Assembly: GCA_016720065.1 (NCBI GenBank)
Contig: JADJXY010000002.1
Span: forward strand, 323,001-387,000
Direction: 5' to 3'
DNA from: Betaproteobacteria bacterium
GTDB taxonomy: Bacteria > Pseudomonadota > Gammaproteobacteria > Burkholderiales > Rhodocyclaceae
Length of the DNA stretch: 64,000 bases
How positions within the stretch are numbered: position 1 is the stretch's first letter; every line of letters starts with the position of its first letter. Shown here piece by piece: positions 25,639 to 34,446 of the stretch. The position numbers and the translations under genes were made by a program. The notes below the pieces were generated by a model. That model saw only the letters and a list, made by a program, of their open reading frames with translations, did not search any database and was not told the DNA's origin.

Positions 25639-26910
25639 CTACAGGATCATCCCCGCGCCGACCGTATTGTTGTTGCTTTCGTCGATGACGATGAAGGCGC
25701 CGGTGCCGCGGTTTTCCTGGTAGGGGTCGACAAACAGCGGCTGGGCCAGCTTGAAACTCACCTCGGCGATGTCGTTCATGGCCAGCTTTTCGGCGGGCAG
25801 GTTTTCCAGGGTATTCACGTCGAGGCGGTGGTCGATGCCGGTCAGCTTGGCCTTGGAATCCCGCGTGGTGTGGCGGATCAGGTAGGTGCGGGCGCGGTCC
25901 AGCGGGCTCTCCGACAGCCAGCAGACGGTGGCGCGGATTTCCTTCACGGCGGCCGGCACTTCGTCGGACTTGACGATCATGTCGCCGCGGGAGGTGTCGA
26001 TTTCGTCGGCCAGGAGCAGGGTGACCGACTGCTCGGTGATCGCTTCGGGAATATCGACGCCGCCGATCTGGATGGCCTTCACCGTGGAACTCAGGCCGTT
26101 GGGCAACACGGTGACCGCGTCGCCGACCTTGATGGTGCCCGATTCCACCCGGCCCATGAAGCCGCGATAGTCGTGCAGGTCCGGGTTGGCCGAATCCTGC
26201 GGGCGGCAGACGTACTGCACCGGGAAGCGGAACTGCTCGGTGTGTTCGGTGTGGGCGGCCGGGGCGGCTTCGAGGATCTCGAGCAGGGTCGGGCCCTCGT
26301 ACCAGTTCAGGCTGTCGCCGCGGTCGACGATCATGTCGCCGTTCAAGGCCGACAGGGGCAGGAAACGGATGTCCTCGATGCCGACCTTGGCGGCGAATTC
26401 CAGGTAGTCGGCCTTGATCTTCTCGTAGACCTCCTGCGAGTAATCGACCAGATCCATCTTGTTGATGGCGACGACCAGATGCGGGATGCCGACCAGGGCA
26501 GCCAGCTTGGAGTGGCGGCGGGTCTGGGTCAGCACGCCCTTGCGCGCGTCGATCAGGATGATCGCCAGGTTGGCGGTGGATGCGGCGGTGACCATATTGC
26601 GGGTGTACTGCTCGTGGCCCGGGGCGTCGGCGATGATGTACTTGCGCGTGCCGGTGGAGAAATAGCGGTAGGCCACGTCGATGGTGATGCCCTGTTCGCG
26701 CTCGGCCTGCAAGCCGTCGGTGAGGAGCGAGAGGTCGACGGCGCCCATGCCGCGCTTCTGCGAAGTGCGCTCGATGGCGGAAAGGGTATCGGCCAGGATG
26801 GTCTTGGTATCGAACAGGAGCCGCCCGATGAGGGTGCTCTTGCCATCGTCGACGCTGCCGCAGGTCAGGAAGCGCAGCAGGCCGTGATCTTCAATGGGGT
26901 GGGCGCTCAT
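25639..26910 (-). CDS. cysN: Sulfate adenylyltransferase large subunit CysN
   Basis: 423 residues, an EF-Tu-like GTPase that drives APS formation from sulfate and ATP by CysD. GTPase motifs: G1 GSVDDGKSTLIGRL, G3 DAPGHEQY, G4 NKMDLVDY. Domains 2 and 3 follow (VQYVCRPQDS, then the C-terminal beta-barrel). No APS kinase (CysC) is fused at the C-terminus. The start ATG overlaps the cysD stop by one base. The stop lies 38 bp from the shared terminator with hipA. Confidence 0.98.
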   Translation of the reverse strand: MSAHPIEDHGLLRFLTCGSVDDGKSTLIGRLLFDTKTILADTLSAIERTSQKRGMGAVDLSLLTDGLQAEREQGITIDVAYRYFSTGTRKYIIADAPGHEQYTRNMVTAASTANLAIILIDARKGVLTQTRRHSKLAALVGIPHLVVAINKMDLVDYSQEVYEKIKADYLEFAAKVGIEDIRFLPLSALNGDMIVDRGDSLNWYEGPTLLEILEAAPAAHTEHTEQFRFPVQYVCRPQDSANPDLHDYRGFMGRVESGTIKVGDAVTVLPNGLSSTVKAIQIGGVDIPEAITEQSVTLLLADEIDTSRGDMIVKSDEVPAAVKEIRATVCWLSESPLDRARTYLIRHTTRDSKAKLTGIDHRLDVNTLENLPAEKLAMNDIAEVSFKLAQPLFVDPYQENRGTGAFIVIDESNNNTVGAGMIL

Positions 26911-27848
26911 CAGAAGTAACCCTCCTTCTTGCGTTGTTCCATGGAGGCTTCGCTGGTCTGGTCGTCCAGACGGGTGGCGCCGCGCTCGGTGATGGTGGTG
27001 GTGGCGGTTTCCAGCACGATCTTCTCGACGCTGTCGGCATCGGACTCCACCGGAGCGGTGCAGGAAATGTCGCCGACGGTGCGGAAGCGCACCCGCAGAT
27101 CGACGATTTCTTCACCGGCCTTCGGCAGGTTGGTCAGTTCTCCGCTCATCAGGGGCACATTGACCGGCACGATGGCGCCCTGGCGCAAGACCACCGGGCG
27201 GGTGTGGGCGAAGTAGATCGAAGGCAGTTCCAGGCCTTCGCGCTCGATGTACTGCCAGACGTCCATCTCGGTCCAATTGGAAATGGGGAAGGCGCGGATG
27301 TTCTCGCCCTTGTGGCTGCGGGCGTTGTAGAGGTTCCACAATTCCGGGCGCTGGTTCTTCGGGTCCCATTGGCCGAACTCGTCGCGGAAGCTCATGATGC
27401 GCTCCTTGGCGCGGGCCTTTTCCTCGTCCCGGCGGGCGCCCCCGATGCAGCAGTCGAAGCCGAATTCCTCGATGGCTTCCAGCAGCGTCACCGACTGATG
27501 CTTGTTGCGCGACTCGCCCTCATGCTTCAGCACCACCGTGCCGCGCTGCATGGAGTCTTCCACGGAGCGGACGATCAGGCGCTCACCCAATTCCGCGGCG
27601 CGCTGGTCGCGGAACTGCACCACTTCCCGGTAATTGTGGCCGGTGTCGATATGCATCAGCGGGAAGGGAAACTTGCCGGGGCGGAAGGCCTTTTCGGCAA
27701 TGCGCAACATGCAGATCGAATCTTTGCCGCCGGAGAAGAGCAAAACGGGGTTGGAACACTGGCCGGCCACTTCGCGCATGATGTGGATGGCTTCGGCTTC
27801 CAGCCAATCCAGATGGCTGAGTGTGGCACGGGAGGGGGTTTGGGTCAT
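26910..27848 (-). CDS. cysD: Sulfate adenylyltransferase small subunit CysD
   Basis: 312 residues of the PAPS-reductase/adenylyltransferase fold. The PP-loop VLLFSGGKDSICMLRIAEKA binds ATP; other signatures are LMHIDTGHNYREVVQFRD, FDCCIGGARRDEEKARAKER and the C-terminal EQRKKEGYF. With CysN it activates sulfate for assimilation. ATG 27848 gives MTQTPSRATLSHLDWLEAEA, as in homologues. It heads the cysDN unit; a weak promoter and a possible LysR-type site are upstream. Confidence 0.98.
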   Translation of the reverse strand: MTQTPSRATLSHLDWLEAEAIHIMREVAGQCSNPVLLFSGGKDSICMLRIAEKAFRPGKFPFPLMHIDTGHNYREVVQFRDQRAAELGERLIVRSVEDSMQRGTVVLKHEGESRNKHQSVTLLEAIEEFGFDCCIGGARRDEEKARAKERIMSFRDEFGQWDPKNQRPELWNLYNARSHKGENIRAFPISNWTEMDVWQYIEREGLELPSIYFAHTRPVVLRQGAIVPVNVPLMSGELTNLPKAGEEIVDLRVRFRTVGDISCTAPVESDADSVEKIVLETATTTITERGATRLDDQTSEASMEQRKKEGYF

Positions 27849-27891
27849 TGCGGAAAATCCAGGGAATTGCCGGGAAAAACGAACGGCCCGT

Positions 27892-27956
27892 ATTGTAGCA
27901 AGGCCTTAATGCACGATTAAGAACGTGTGCGCATCTTGTTATTCCACAATCGAATA
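27892..27956 (-). promoter_or_regulatory. Putative CysB-type activated promoter of cysDN
   Basis: On the minus strand, TACAAT (27892-27897) serves as -10, with a poor -35 (TTAATC). A perfect TATTC-N7-GAATA inverted repeat (27940-27956) is centred about 63 bp before the predicted start, the usual place for a LysR-type activator such as CysB. Regulator identity is inferred from the gene controlled. Confidence 0.4.
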
Positions 27957-28244
27957 TCACATGCCCACAAAGGGCCGAGTCAGGTCGCGGATTCTGCGCG
28001 AGCCCCCTTCGTATTCGGCCCAATAGATGACATCGCGGTAGTCGGTTCTTGCGCTGGCCAGGGCATCGAGCAGACGCTCCCGGTTCCCTTTGGCCAGGTG
28101 AATGATGCAGCGCAGGACCCGCAGCCGCTCCGGCCCCTCGTATTGGGCGAGCAGGGCGAGCAGCGGGGCCGGCGACGGGTGGGGAAAATCCGCCGCAATC
28201 CTCATCAAGACGTCCGGGGGGAGCGAATGGCTTTCAGGAGTCAT
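27957..28244 (-). CDS. Small conserved-looking hypothetical protein
   Basis: 95 residues from ATG 28244 (MTPESHSLPPDVLMRIAADF). Mostly helical, with RLRVLRCIIHLAKGNRERLL and a C-terminal TDYRDVIYWAEYEGGSRRIR. I associate this pattern with short uncharacterised proteins of betaproteobacteria but know no function. No strong Shine-Dalgarno. It ends immediately before the inverted repeat upstream of cysD on the same strand. Confidence 0.6.
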   Translation of the reverse strand: MTPESHSLPPDVLMRIAADFPHPSPAPLLALLAQYEGPERLRVLRCIIHLAKGNRERLLDALASARTDYRDVIYWAEYEGGSRRIRDLTRPFVGM

Positions 28245-28352
28245 GGCGGGGTGGAAGGCGCCCCCTTGTCGAACCGCCCCTTGCGCATGCACGGGATAGG
28301 GGGGGTGGGGGCCGGGGGAGAGAAACCCCCGGCTTGCCGATTGGGCGCCTTG

Positions 28353-28652
28353 TTACGTGTGGCTTGCCTGGGCATGAAGTTTCAAACCGAGAGCGCCAAC
28401 GACCTTGAGAATGGTGTCGAAGCCGGGGCTACGTTCGCCGGAAAGCGCCTTATAGAGGCTTTCGCGAGAGAGCCCTGCATCGCGAGCGACTTGGGCCATG
28501 CCTTTGGCGCGGGCGATATCGCCAAGGGCCTTTGCGACAAAGGCGGCATCTCCATTGGCCTCTTCGAGGCACGCTTCGAGATATGCGGCCATCTCTTCCG
28601 GGGTGCGGAGATGTTCCGAAACGTCATAGCGAGTGGTAGAGGTCTTGGCCAT
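28353..28652 (-). CDS. Antitoxin of a RelE/HigB-like module (HTH type)
   Basis: 99 residues, the size of the HTH-type addiction-module antidote family (TIGR02684 as I recall it). N-terminus ends in VSEHLRTPEEMAAYLEACLE, followed by a lambda-repressor-like HTH: GDIARAKGMAQVARDAGLSR then ESLYKALSGERSPGFDTIL. It should neutralise the toxin encoded 5 bp upstream on the same strand and bind the palindrome in the shared promoter. Confidence 0.9.
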   Translation of the reverse strand: MAKTSTTRYDVSEHLRTPEEMAAYLEACLEEANGDAAFVAKALGDIARAKGMAQVARDAGLSRESLYKALSGERSPGFDTILKVVGALGLKLHAQASHT

Positions 28653-28657
28653 AGCGG

Positions 28658-28954
28658 CTACTCCGAAAGGTTTCGAGCGAGACGTAAAGCAGCCTTGATG
28701 TCCTTGGCCTGAGTGCTCTTGTCGCCACCGGCCAGAAGCAAGATCAGCTCACGCCCTCTCTGCTTGAAATACACCCGGTAACCGGGACCATAGTTGATAC
28801 GCAACTCGGAGACCCCTTCGCCCACGGGCTCGACGTCACCCGGATTTCCCGCCGCGAGACGCTCGATTCTGGCTTGCACCCGTGCACGAGCCTGGATGTC
28901 GCGCAATGCGTCGAGCCATTGAGCGAAGACGTCGGTCTTCCGCATTTCGATCAT
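28658..28954 (-). CDS. RelE/HigB-like toxin (addiction-module killer protein)
   Basis: 98 residues matching the killer-protein family paired with the antitoxin above (TIGR02683 as I recall it). Key text: FAQWLDALRDIQARARVQAR, GDVEPVGEGVSELRINYGPG, YRVYFKQRGRELILLLAGG, DKSTQAKDIKAALRLA. Members are RelE-superfamily mRNA interferases. Toxin precedes antitoxin, the HigBA-like order. ATG 28954 coincides with the predicted transcription start, which would make it leaderless; ATG 28945 is an alternative. Confidence 0.9.
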   Translation of the reverse strand: MIEMRKTDVFAQWLDALRDIQARARVQARIERLAAGNPGDVEPVGEGVSELRINYGPGYRVYFKQRGRELILLLAGGDKSTQAKDIKAALRLARNLSE

Positions 28955-28960
28955 GGGGAG

Positions 28961-28989
28961 AGCGTAGCCATGCGGCTACACATTGTCAA
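28961..28989 (-). promoter_or_regulatory. Toxin-antitoxin promoter with embedded palindrome
   Basis: Minus strand: consensus TTGACA (28984-28989), exact 17-bp spacer, TACGCT (28961-28966). GTAGCC-ATGC-GGCTAC (28964-28979) overlaps the spacer and -10, so a bound antitoxin dimer would block polymerase. The -35 overlaps the end of a transposase fragment. Confidence 0.55.
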
Positions 28990-29129
28990 TCTCCGCAACG
29001 GTGCTGAAAGGTGCCCAGCGACGGCACCCCAACACCGATCTCATGCGCCACGTCGTCCAATGTCGCGCTCTCCGGCGGCAACAACTTCGCCACCGCTCTA
29101 TCCTTGAATTCCTGTCCGTATCGAGCCAA
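28986..29129 (-). pseudogene. Truncated IS3-type transposase N-terminus
   Basis: Only 47 residues remain from TTG 29129: ARYGQEFKDRAVAKLLPPES then ATLDDVAHEIGVGVPSLG. This is the helix-turn-helix start of an IS3-family OrfA-like transposase (compare the usual F..RAV..LLPPES....VSREIGVSV.TL). It then runs into unrelated residues and a stop just upstream of the toxin gene. GGAAG precedes the TTG. No DDE part is present anywhere nearby. Confidence 0.6.
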
Positions 29130-29178
29130 TTCGTTCTTCCATCATCACCCCCGGTCGTCAATTCTATCGGGGCGACAA

Positions 29179-29448
29179 CTATTCTGACGCGGCGGGCGGC
29201 GGGCGGCGGGCGGCGGGCGGCGGGCGGCGGGCGGCGGGCGGCGGGCGGCGGGCGGCGGGCGGCGGGCGCGGAACTATGGGGGTGGTGGGCCGTTCGTCCA
29301 CGATCAGTTCTACGGTGGTGAGGCGGCGGCTGCCCGTTTCGTCGAGGCGGTAGTGCACGCAGACGAGCCCGGTGCCGAAACGATCCAAGTGTCGCTTGGT
29401 GCCGGCGGCCCCGGGGGCGAGGCGCTTGATGACCTGGCTGCCCGCCAG
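29179..29448 (-). pseudogene. Degenerate small ORF with a repeat-encoded tail
   Basis: The frame reads GSQVIKRLAPGAAGTKRHL, then GTGLVCVHYRLDETGSRRLT and TVELIVDERP, which I recognise as a family of short (~75-residue) uncharacterised proteobacterial proteins (pattern KRL.PG..GTK......LVCVRYR......TTVELVV). The only upstream initiator is a CTG at 29448; no ATG, GTG or TTG is in frame before the conserved part. The C-terminus is replaced by (PPPAARR)n from the 7-bp repeat. It lies in the same frame directly downstream of the FHA gene stop. Confidence 0.4.
29191..29267. repeat. Eleven tandem copies of GGCGGGC
   Basis: A perfect 7-bp tandem array of 77 bp. Because 7 is not a multiple of 3, each gain or loss shifts reading frames across it. 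On the minus strand it encodes PPPAARR repeats at the end of a small degenerate ORF. There are no spacers, so it is not a CRISPR. It lies between that ORF and the transposase fragment. Confidence 0.95.
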
Positions 29449-29544
29449 GGGCGCGGGGGCATGGAGCGGCAGGGAATCGGGCCTGGCTTGCGGCCCCCCC
29501 GGGGCAAGCGCCCTCCCGGGGGGAAGGCGCTGCGGGGGGCTGGG

Positions 29545-30558
29545 TCAGCCGAGGCTGATGCGGAATTTCATTTGGCCGTGCTTGCCCAGGACGACGAGGT
29601 CGCCTTCCTTGAGTTCCAGTTCCTGCACCGGGGCGCCCAGGTTGTCGTTGAGATAGGTGCCGTTGGTGGATTGCATGTCGCGCAGGATGAGGCGGCCCTG
29701 GACGGGGCCGATCCAGGCGTGGCGGTTGGAGATCTGGCTGTCGGGGACGACCACGTCGGCTTCCTGGGAGCGGCCGACGACGATGCCCTTGCCGACGGGA
29801 AAGCTCATGCCCTGGACGACGCCGACGATGCACACGATCTTGGCGTGGTCGAGGGCGCCGAAGCGCACCGTCGATTCTTCCCGGACGGGGGCGGCAGGCA
29901 GGGCGCCGGGGAGGGGGGGCGGTGCCGCAGGCGCGGCGGGCAGGGGGGGCGGCGCGGCGGGGGCTGCGGCGGGGGGGGGCGGGGGTGGGGCGAAGACCGG
30001 GGCTGGCGGCGGGGGGGGCGCCGGTGCAGGGGCGACGGGGTAGGCCGGGGGTGAGGCCTGGGGCCAGGCGCCGGCCGCGGGCGGGGGGCTGCCCCAGGCG
30101 GCGGGGGCGGGGTTGGCGGCAAAGGCCGCCAGGGCGCGGCGGAAGCCGGAAACCTTCATCCAGTGGAGAATCCAGCACACCAGGCCGGCGAGGCCGAAGA
30201 GCAGGCCGATGAAGGGAATGACGGCCAGCAGGCTGAGGATGAAACCGGCCAGACCCAGGGCGAGGCCGCCGTCGCCGAAGACTTCGGTCTGCCGCGCTTC
30301 GCCTTCCTTCTTGAGGGACATGGAAAGCAGGACGATGGCGGCGATGAGGGCGATGAAGCCGAGGTAGGGCACCAGGCCCAGCCAGACCAGGGCGGTGGGC
30401 ACCGGGGGGCGGAAGGCCGGCTGGATGGCGTCGAAGCAGCGGTGCAGGTTGAGGATGTAGAGGGCGAGGACGGCGTAGATGGCGATGAACATCACCAGGG
30501 CGAAGAGCCCGAGCAGTCCGAATCCCAGGAGGGCGCCCGCGGCGGCTTGGTCTCCCAT
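29545..30558 (-). CDS. Membrane-anchored FHA-domain protein
   Basis: 337 residues. Four hydrophobic segments lie in the first ~135 residues (about 5-35, 55-80, 98-116, 118-135). Next comes a ~75-residue Pro/Ala-rich linker (150-225), then an FHA domain (about 232-337) with KGIVVGRSQEADVVVPDSQI, SNRHAWIG and STNGTYLNDN, the phosphothreonine-binding signature. FHA domains dock proteins phosphorylated by Ser/Thr kinases; a candidate kinase is encoded at 44708-46078. The long homopolymer-rich linker suggests a tether between membrane and FHA. ATG 30558 has AAAGACC upstream, a modest ribosome binding site. The 199 bp between recQ and this gene show nothing. Confidence 0.88.
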   Translation of the reverse strand: MGDQAAAGALLGFGLLGLFALVMFIAIYAVLALYILNLHRCFDAIQPAFRPPVPTALVWLGLVPYLGFIALIAAIVLLSMSLKKEGEARQTEVFGDGGLALGLAGFILSLLAVIPFIGLLFGLAGLVCWILHWMKVSGFRRALAAFAANPAPAAWGSPPPAAGAWPQASPPAYPVAPAPAPPPPPAPVFAPPPPPPAAAPAAPPPLPAAPAAPPPLPGALPAAPVREESTVRFGALDHAKIVCIVGVVQGMSFPVGKGIVVGRSQEADVVVPDSQISNRHAWIGPVQGRLILRDMQSTNGTYLNDNLGAPVQELELKEGDLVVLGKHGQMKFRISLG

Positions 30559-30757
30559 GGTCTTTTTCTTTCCGCAGGTTGAGGAGCGGACATTCTGGCG
30601 GAAAGCGATTCGGGTGGCAAACCCGCGCCAGCAGGGTACGCAGCATTCCCGGGTGGAGGGCGCCCGGGGCAGAAGCCGCCCGGGTGGGCCTGCGGCGGGG
30701 AGGTCTTTTGCGGCGCAGGCGAGGCGCTGCGGGGGCGCCGGTGGCCGCGGGCCGGTC

Positions 30758-32559
<1,802 letters not shown>

Positions 32560-32563
<4 letters not shown>

Positions 32564-33294
32564 GGGAGGGCGTGGCGGGTCAGGCGCTCGCCATTCCAGG
32601 CCAGAACCTCGCCGCGCTCCTCGTGCCAGTCGGCCAGCACCCAGCGCTCGATGTGGATACCATCCACCATGTGGTCATGGGTGGCGGCGTGGTGGGTATG
32701 GCCGTGGATGAAGGTGGCGTAGCCGTGCAGGCGCAGGAAATCGTCGGTTTCGCCGGGATTGAGGTCCATGAGGTAGGCAGAGCCGGATTGCGATTTCGCC
32801 TGCTTGCCGGCCTCGCTCCTTTCCCGCAGGTGGGCGGCGATGGCGCGGCGCTCGGCCAGGGGTTTGGCGAGGAAGTCGGCCTGCCACTGCGGGTCGCGCA
32901 CCTGGCGGCGGAAGGCCATGTAGTCGGCGTCGTCGCTGCACAGGGCGTCACCGTGGGAGAGGACGAATTGCCACTCCGGGGTGGACAGCACGTAGGGGTC
33001 GGGCAGCAGGCTGAGGCCGGCCGCCGCGGCGAACGCCCCGCCCAGCAGGAAATCCCGGTTGCCGTGCTGGAGGGCGATGGCCAGGCCGCTATCGGAGGCC
33101 CCGCGCAGGGCGGAGACGATGGCCGCGTTGTGGGGTTCGCTCAGGTCGTCGTCGCCGATCCAGGCGTCGAACAGATCGCCCAGGATGTAGAGGCCCTCCG
33201 CCTGCCGCGCCGGACCGGCGAGAAAGTCCAGCAACAAACGCGTCGCCCCGGGAGACCGGGGCGACAGGTGGAGGTCGGAGATGAAAAAGAGCAT
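32560..33294 (-). CDS. lpxH: UDP-2,3-diacylglucosamine diphosphatase LpxH
   Basis: 244 residues of the calcineurin-like phosphoesterase family. Metal-site motifs: ISDLHLSP, ILGDLFDAWIGDD, LQHGNRDFLLGG, LSHGDALCSDD and HGHTHH. LpxH hydrolyses UDP-2,3-diacylglucosamine to lipid X in lipid A synthesis at the inner membrane. ATG 33294 gives MLFFISDLHLSP, the family N-terminus. No Shine-Dalgarno is seen; an inverted-repeat element begins 2 bp upstream of the start codon. Confidence 0.96.
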
Positions 33295-33296
33295 GC

Positions 33297-33375
33297 GTGA
33301 AAGGTGAAATTTGAAACGTGAAATGTGGGGGAATCCGCGGCGCAGGCGCCTTTACGTTTCACCTTTCACGTTTCA
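33297..33375. repeat. Inverted GTGAAA-rich repeat upstream of lpxH
   Basis: Left arm GTGAAAGGTGAAA... (33297-33327), right arm CGTTTCACCTTTCACGTTTC... (33354-33375); at least 13 bp pair perfectly and more pair imperfectly. A related structure occurs at 56182-56255. It fills the lpxH-ppiB gap and runs into the last codons of ppiB. Confidence 0.6.
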
Positions 33376-33864
33376 CACGATCTCGGCCTTCTCGATGACC
33401 ACGTCCTCCAGCGGCACGTCCTGGTGGAAGCCCTTGCTGCCGGTGCGCACGCCGCGGATGGCGTCGACGATGTCGAGGCCTTCGCTGACTTCGCCGAAGA
33501 CGCAGTAGCCCCAGCCCTGGCCCATGGGGGCCTTGAAGTCGAGGAAGTCGTTATCGACCACGTTGATGAAGAACTGGGCGGTGGCGGAGTGGGGGTCGTT
33601 GGTGCGGGCCATGGCGACGGTGCCGCGCTTGTTCTTCAAACCATTGGCGGCCTCGTTGTCGATGGGGGCCTTGGTGTCCTTCTGCTTCATGCCGGGGGCG
33701 AAACCGCCGCCCTGGATCATGAAGTTCTTGATGACGCGGTGGAAGACGGTGCCGTCGTAATGGCCATCCCTGACGTAGGCGAGGAAGTTCTCGACCGTCT
33801 TGGGGGCTTTCTCGGTGTCGAGCTTGAGGGTGAAGGCGCCGAGGTTGGTGGTGAATTTGACCAT
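33373..33864 (-). CDS. ppiB: Cytoplasmic peptidyl-prolyl isomerase (cyclophilin PpiB)
   Basis: 163 residues, no signal peptide. Cyclophilin signatures: DGTVFHRVIKNFMIQGGGF (catalytic Arg), GTVAMARTNDPHSATAQFFI and VFGEVSEGLDIVDAI. It catalyses proline cis/trans isomerisation. ATG 33864 is preceded by GGAACCCTCCCC-type sequence, a weak ribosome binding site. It lies 12 bp after the periplasmic paralogue, evidently a tandem duplication with one copy exported. Confidence 0.96.
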   Translation of the reverse strand: MVKFTTNLGAFTLKLDTEKAPKTVENFLAYVRDGHYDGTVFHRVIKNFMIQGGGFAPGMKQKDTKAPIDNEAANGLKNKRGTVAMARTNDPHSATAQFFINVVDNDFLDFKAPMGQGWGYCVFGEVSEGLDIVDAIRGVRTGSKGFHQDVPLEDVVIEKAEIV

Positions 33865-33876
33865 GGGGAGGGTTCC

Positions 33877-34446
33877 TTATTTGTCGCTGAGAATCTTGGC
33901 GGTCTTGATGACCACGGGGGTTTGCGGGACGTTCTGGTAATCCCCGTGGTTGCCGGTGGGGACGGCGGCGATGGTGTCGACCACTTCCATGCCTTCGGTG
34001 ACCTTGCCGAAGACCGCATAGCCGTAGCCGCCCTGGTTGGGGGCGCGGAAATCGAGGAAGGCGTTGCGCTTGAGGTTGATGAAGAACTGGACGCGGGCCG
34101 AGTGGGGATCCATGGTGCGGGCCATGGCCAGGGTGCCGCGGCTGTTGTAGAGGCCGTTGTCGGCTTCGTTCTGGAGCGCCGGGGTGAGGACTTTCTTCTC
34201 TTCCATGGCGGAATTGAAGCCGCCGCCCTGGATCATGAAGTTCTCGATGACGCGGTGGAAGATGGTGCCGTCGTAGAAGCCGTGCTTAACGTTGTAGAGA
34301 AACATTTCCACCGTCTTCGGGGCCTTGTCCGGGTACAACTCGATGAGGATGCGGCCCTTGTTGGTCTGCATTTCGACGGTGGGCAGGGCCCAGGCCGTGG
34401 CGGCGAACACCAGGCCGGCGGCGAGGGTGGCGAGGGACTTCAACAT
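33877..34446 (-). CDS. ppiA: Periplasmic peptidyl-prolyl isomerase (cyclophilin PpiA-like)
   Basis: 189 residues with the signal peptide MLKSLATLAAGLVFAATAWA, cleavage near residue 20. The cyclophilin core repeats the motifs of the neighbour: DGTIFHRVIENFMIQGGGF, GTLAMARTMDPHSARVQFFI, VFGKVTEGMEVVDTI. Expected in the periplasm, assisting folding of outer-membrane or periplasmic proteins. The start codon overlaps the stop of the upstream L,D-transpeptidase gene by one base, so envelope functions are grouped here. Confidence 0.95.
   Translation of the reverse strand: MLKSLATLAAGLVFAATAWALPTVEMQTNKGRILIELYPDKAPKTVEMFLYNVKHGFYDGTIFHRVIENFMIQGGGFNSAMEEKKVLTPALQNEADNGLYNSRGTLAMARTMDPHSARVQFFINLKRNAFLDFRAPNQGGYGYAVFGKVTEGMEVVDTIAAVPTGNHGDYQNVPQTPVVIKTAKILSDK

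Noticed and set aside
29191..29267. CRISPR array
   Set aside because: Repeat units are 7 bp, contiguous and without spacers, and there are no cas genes.
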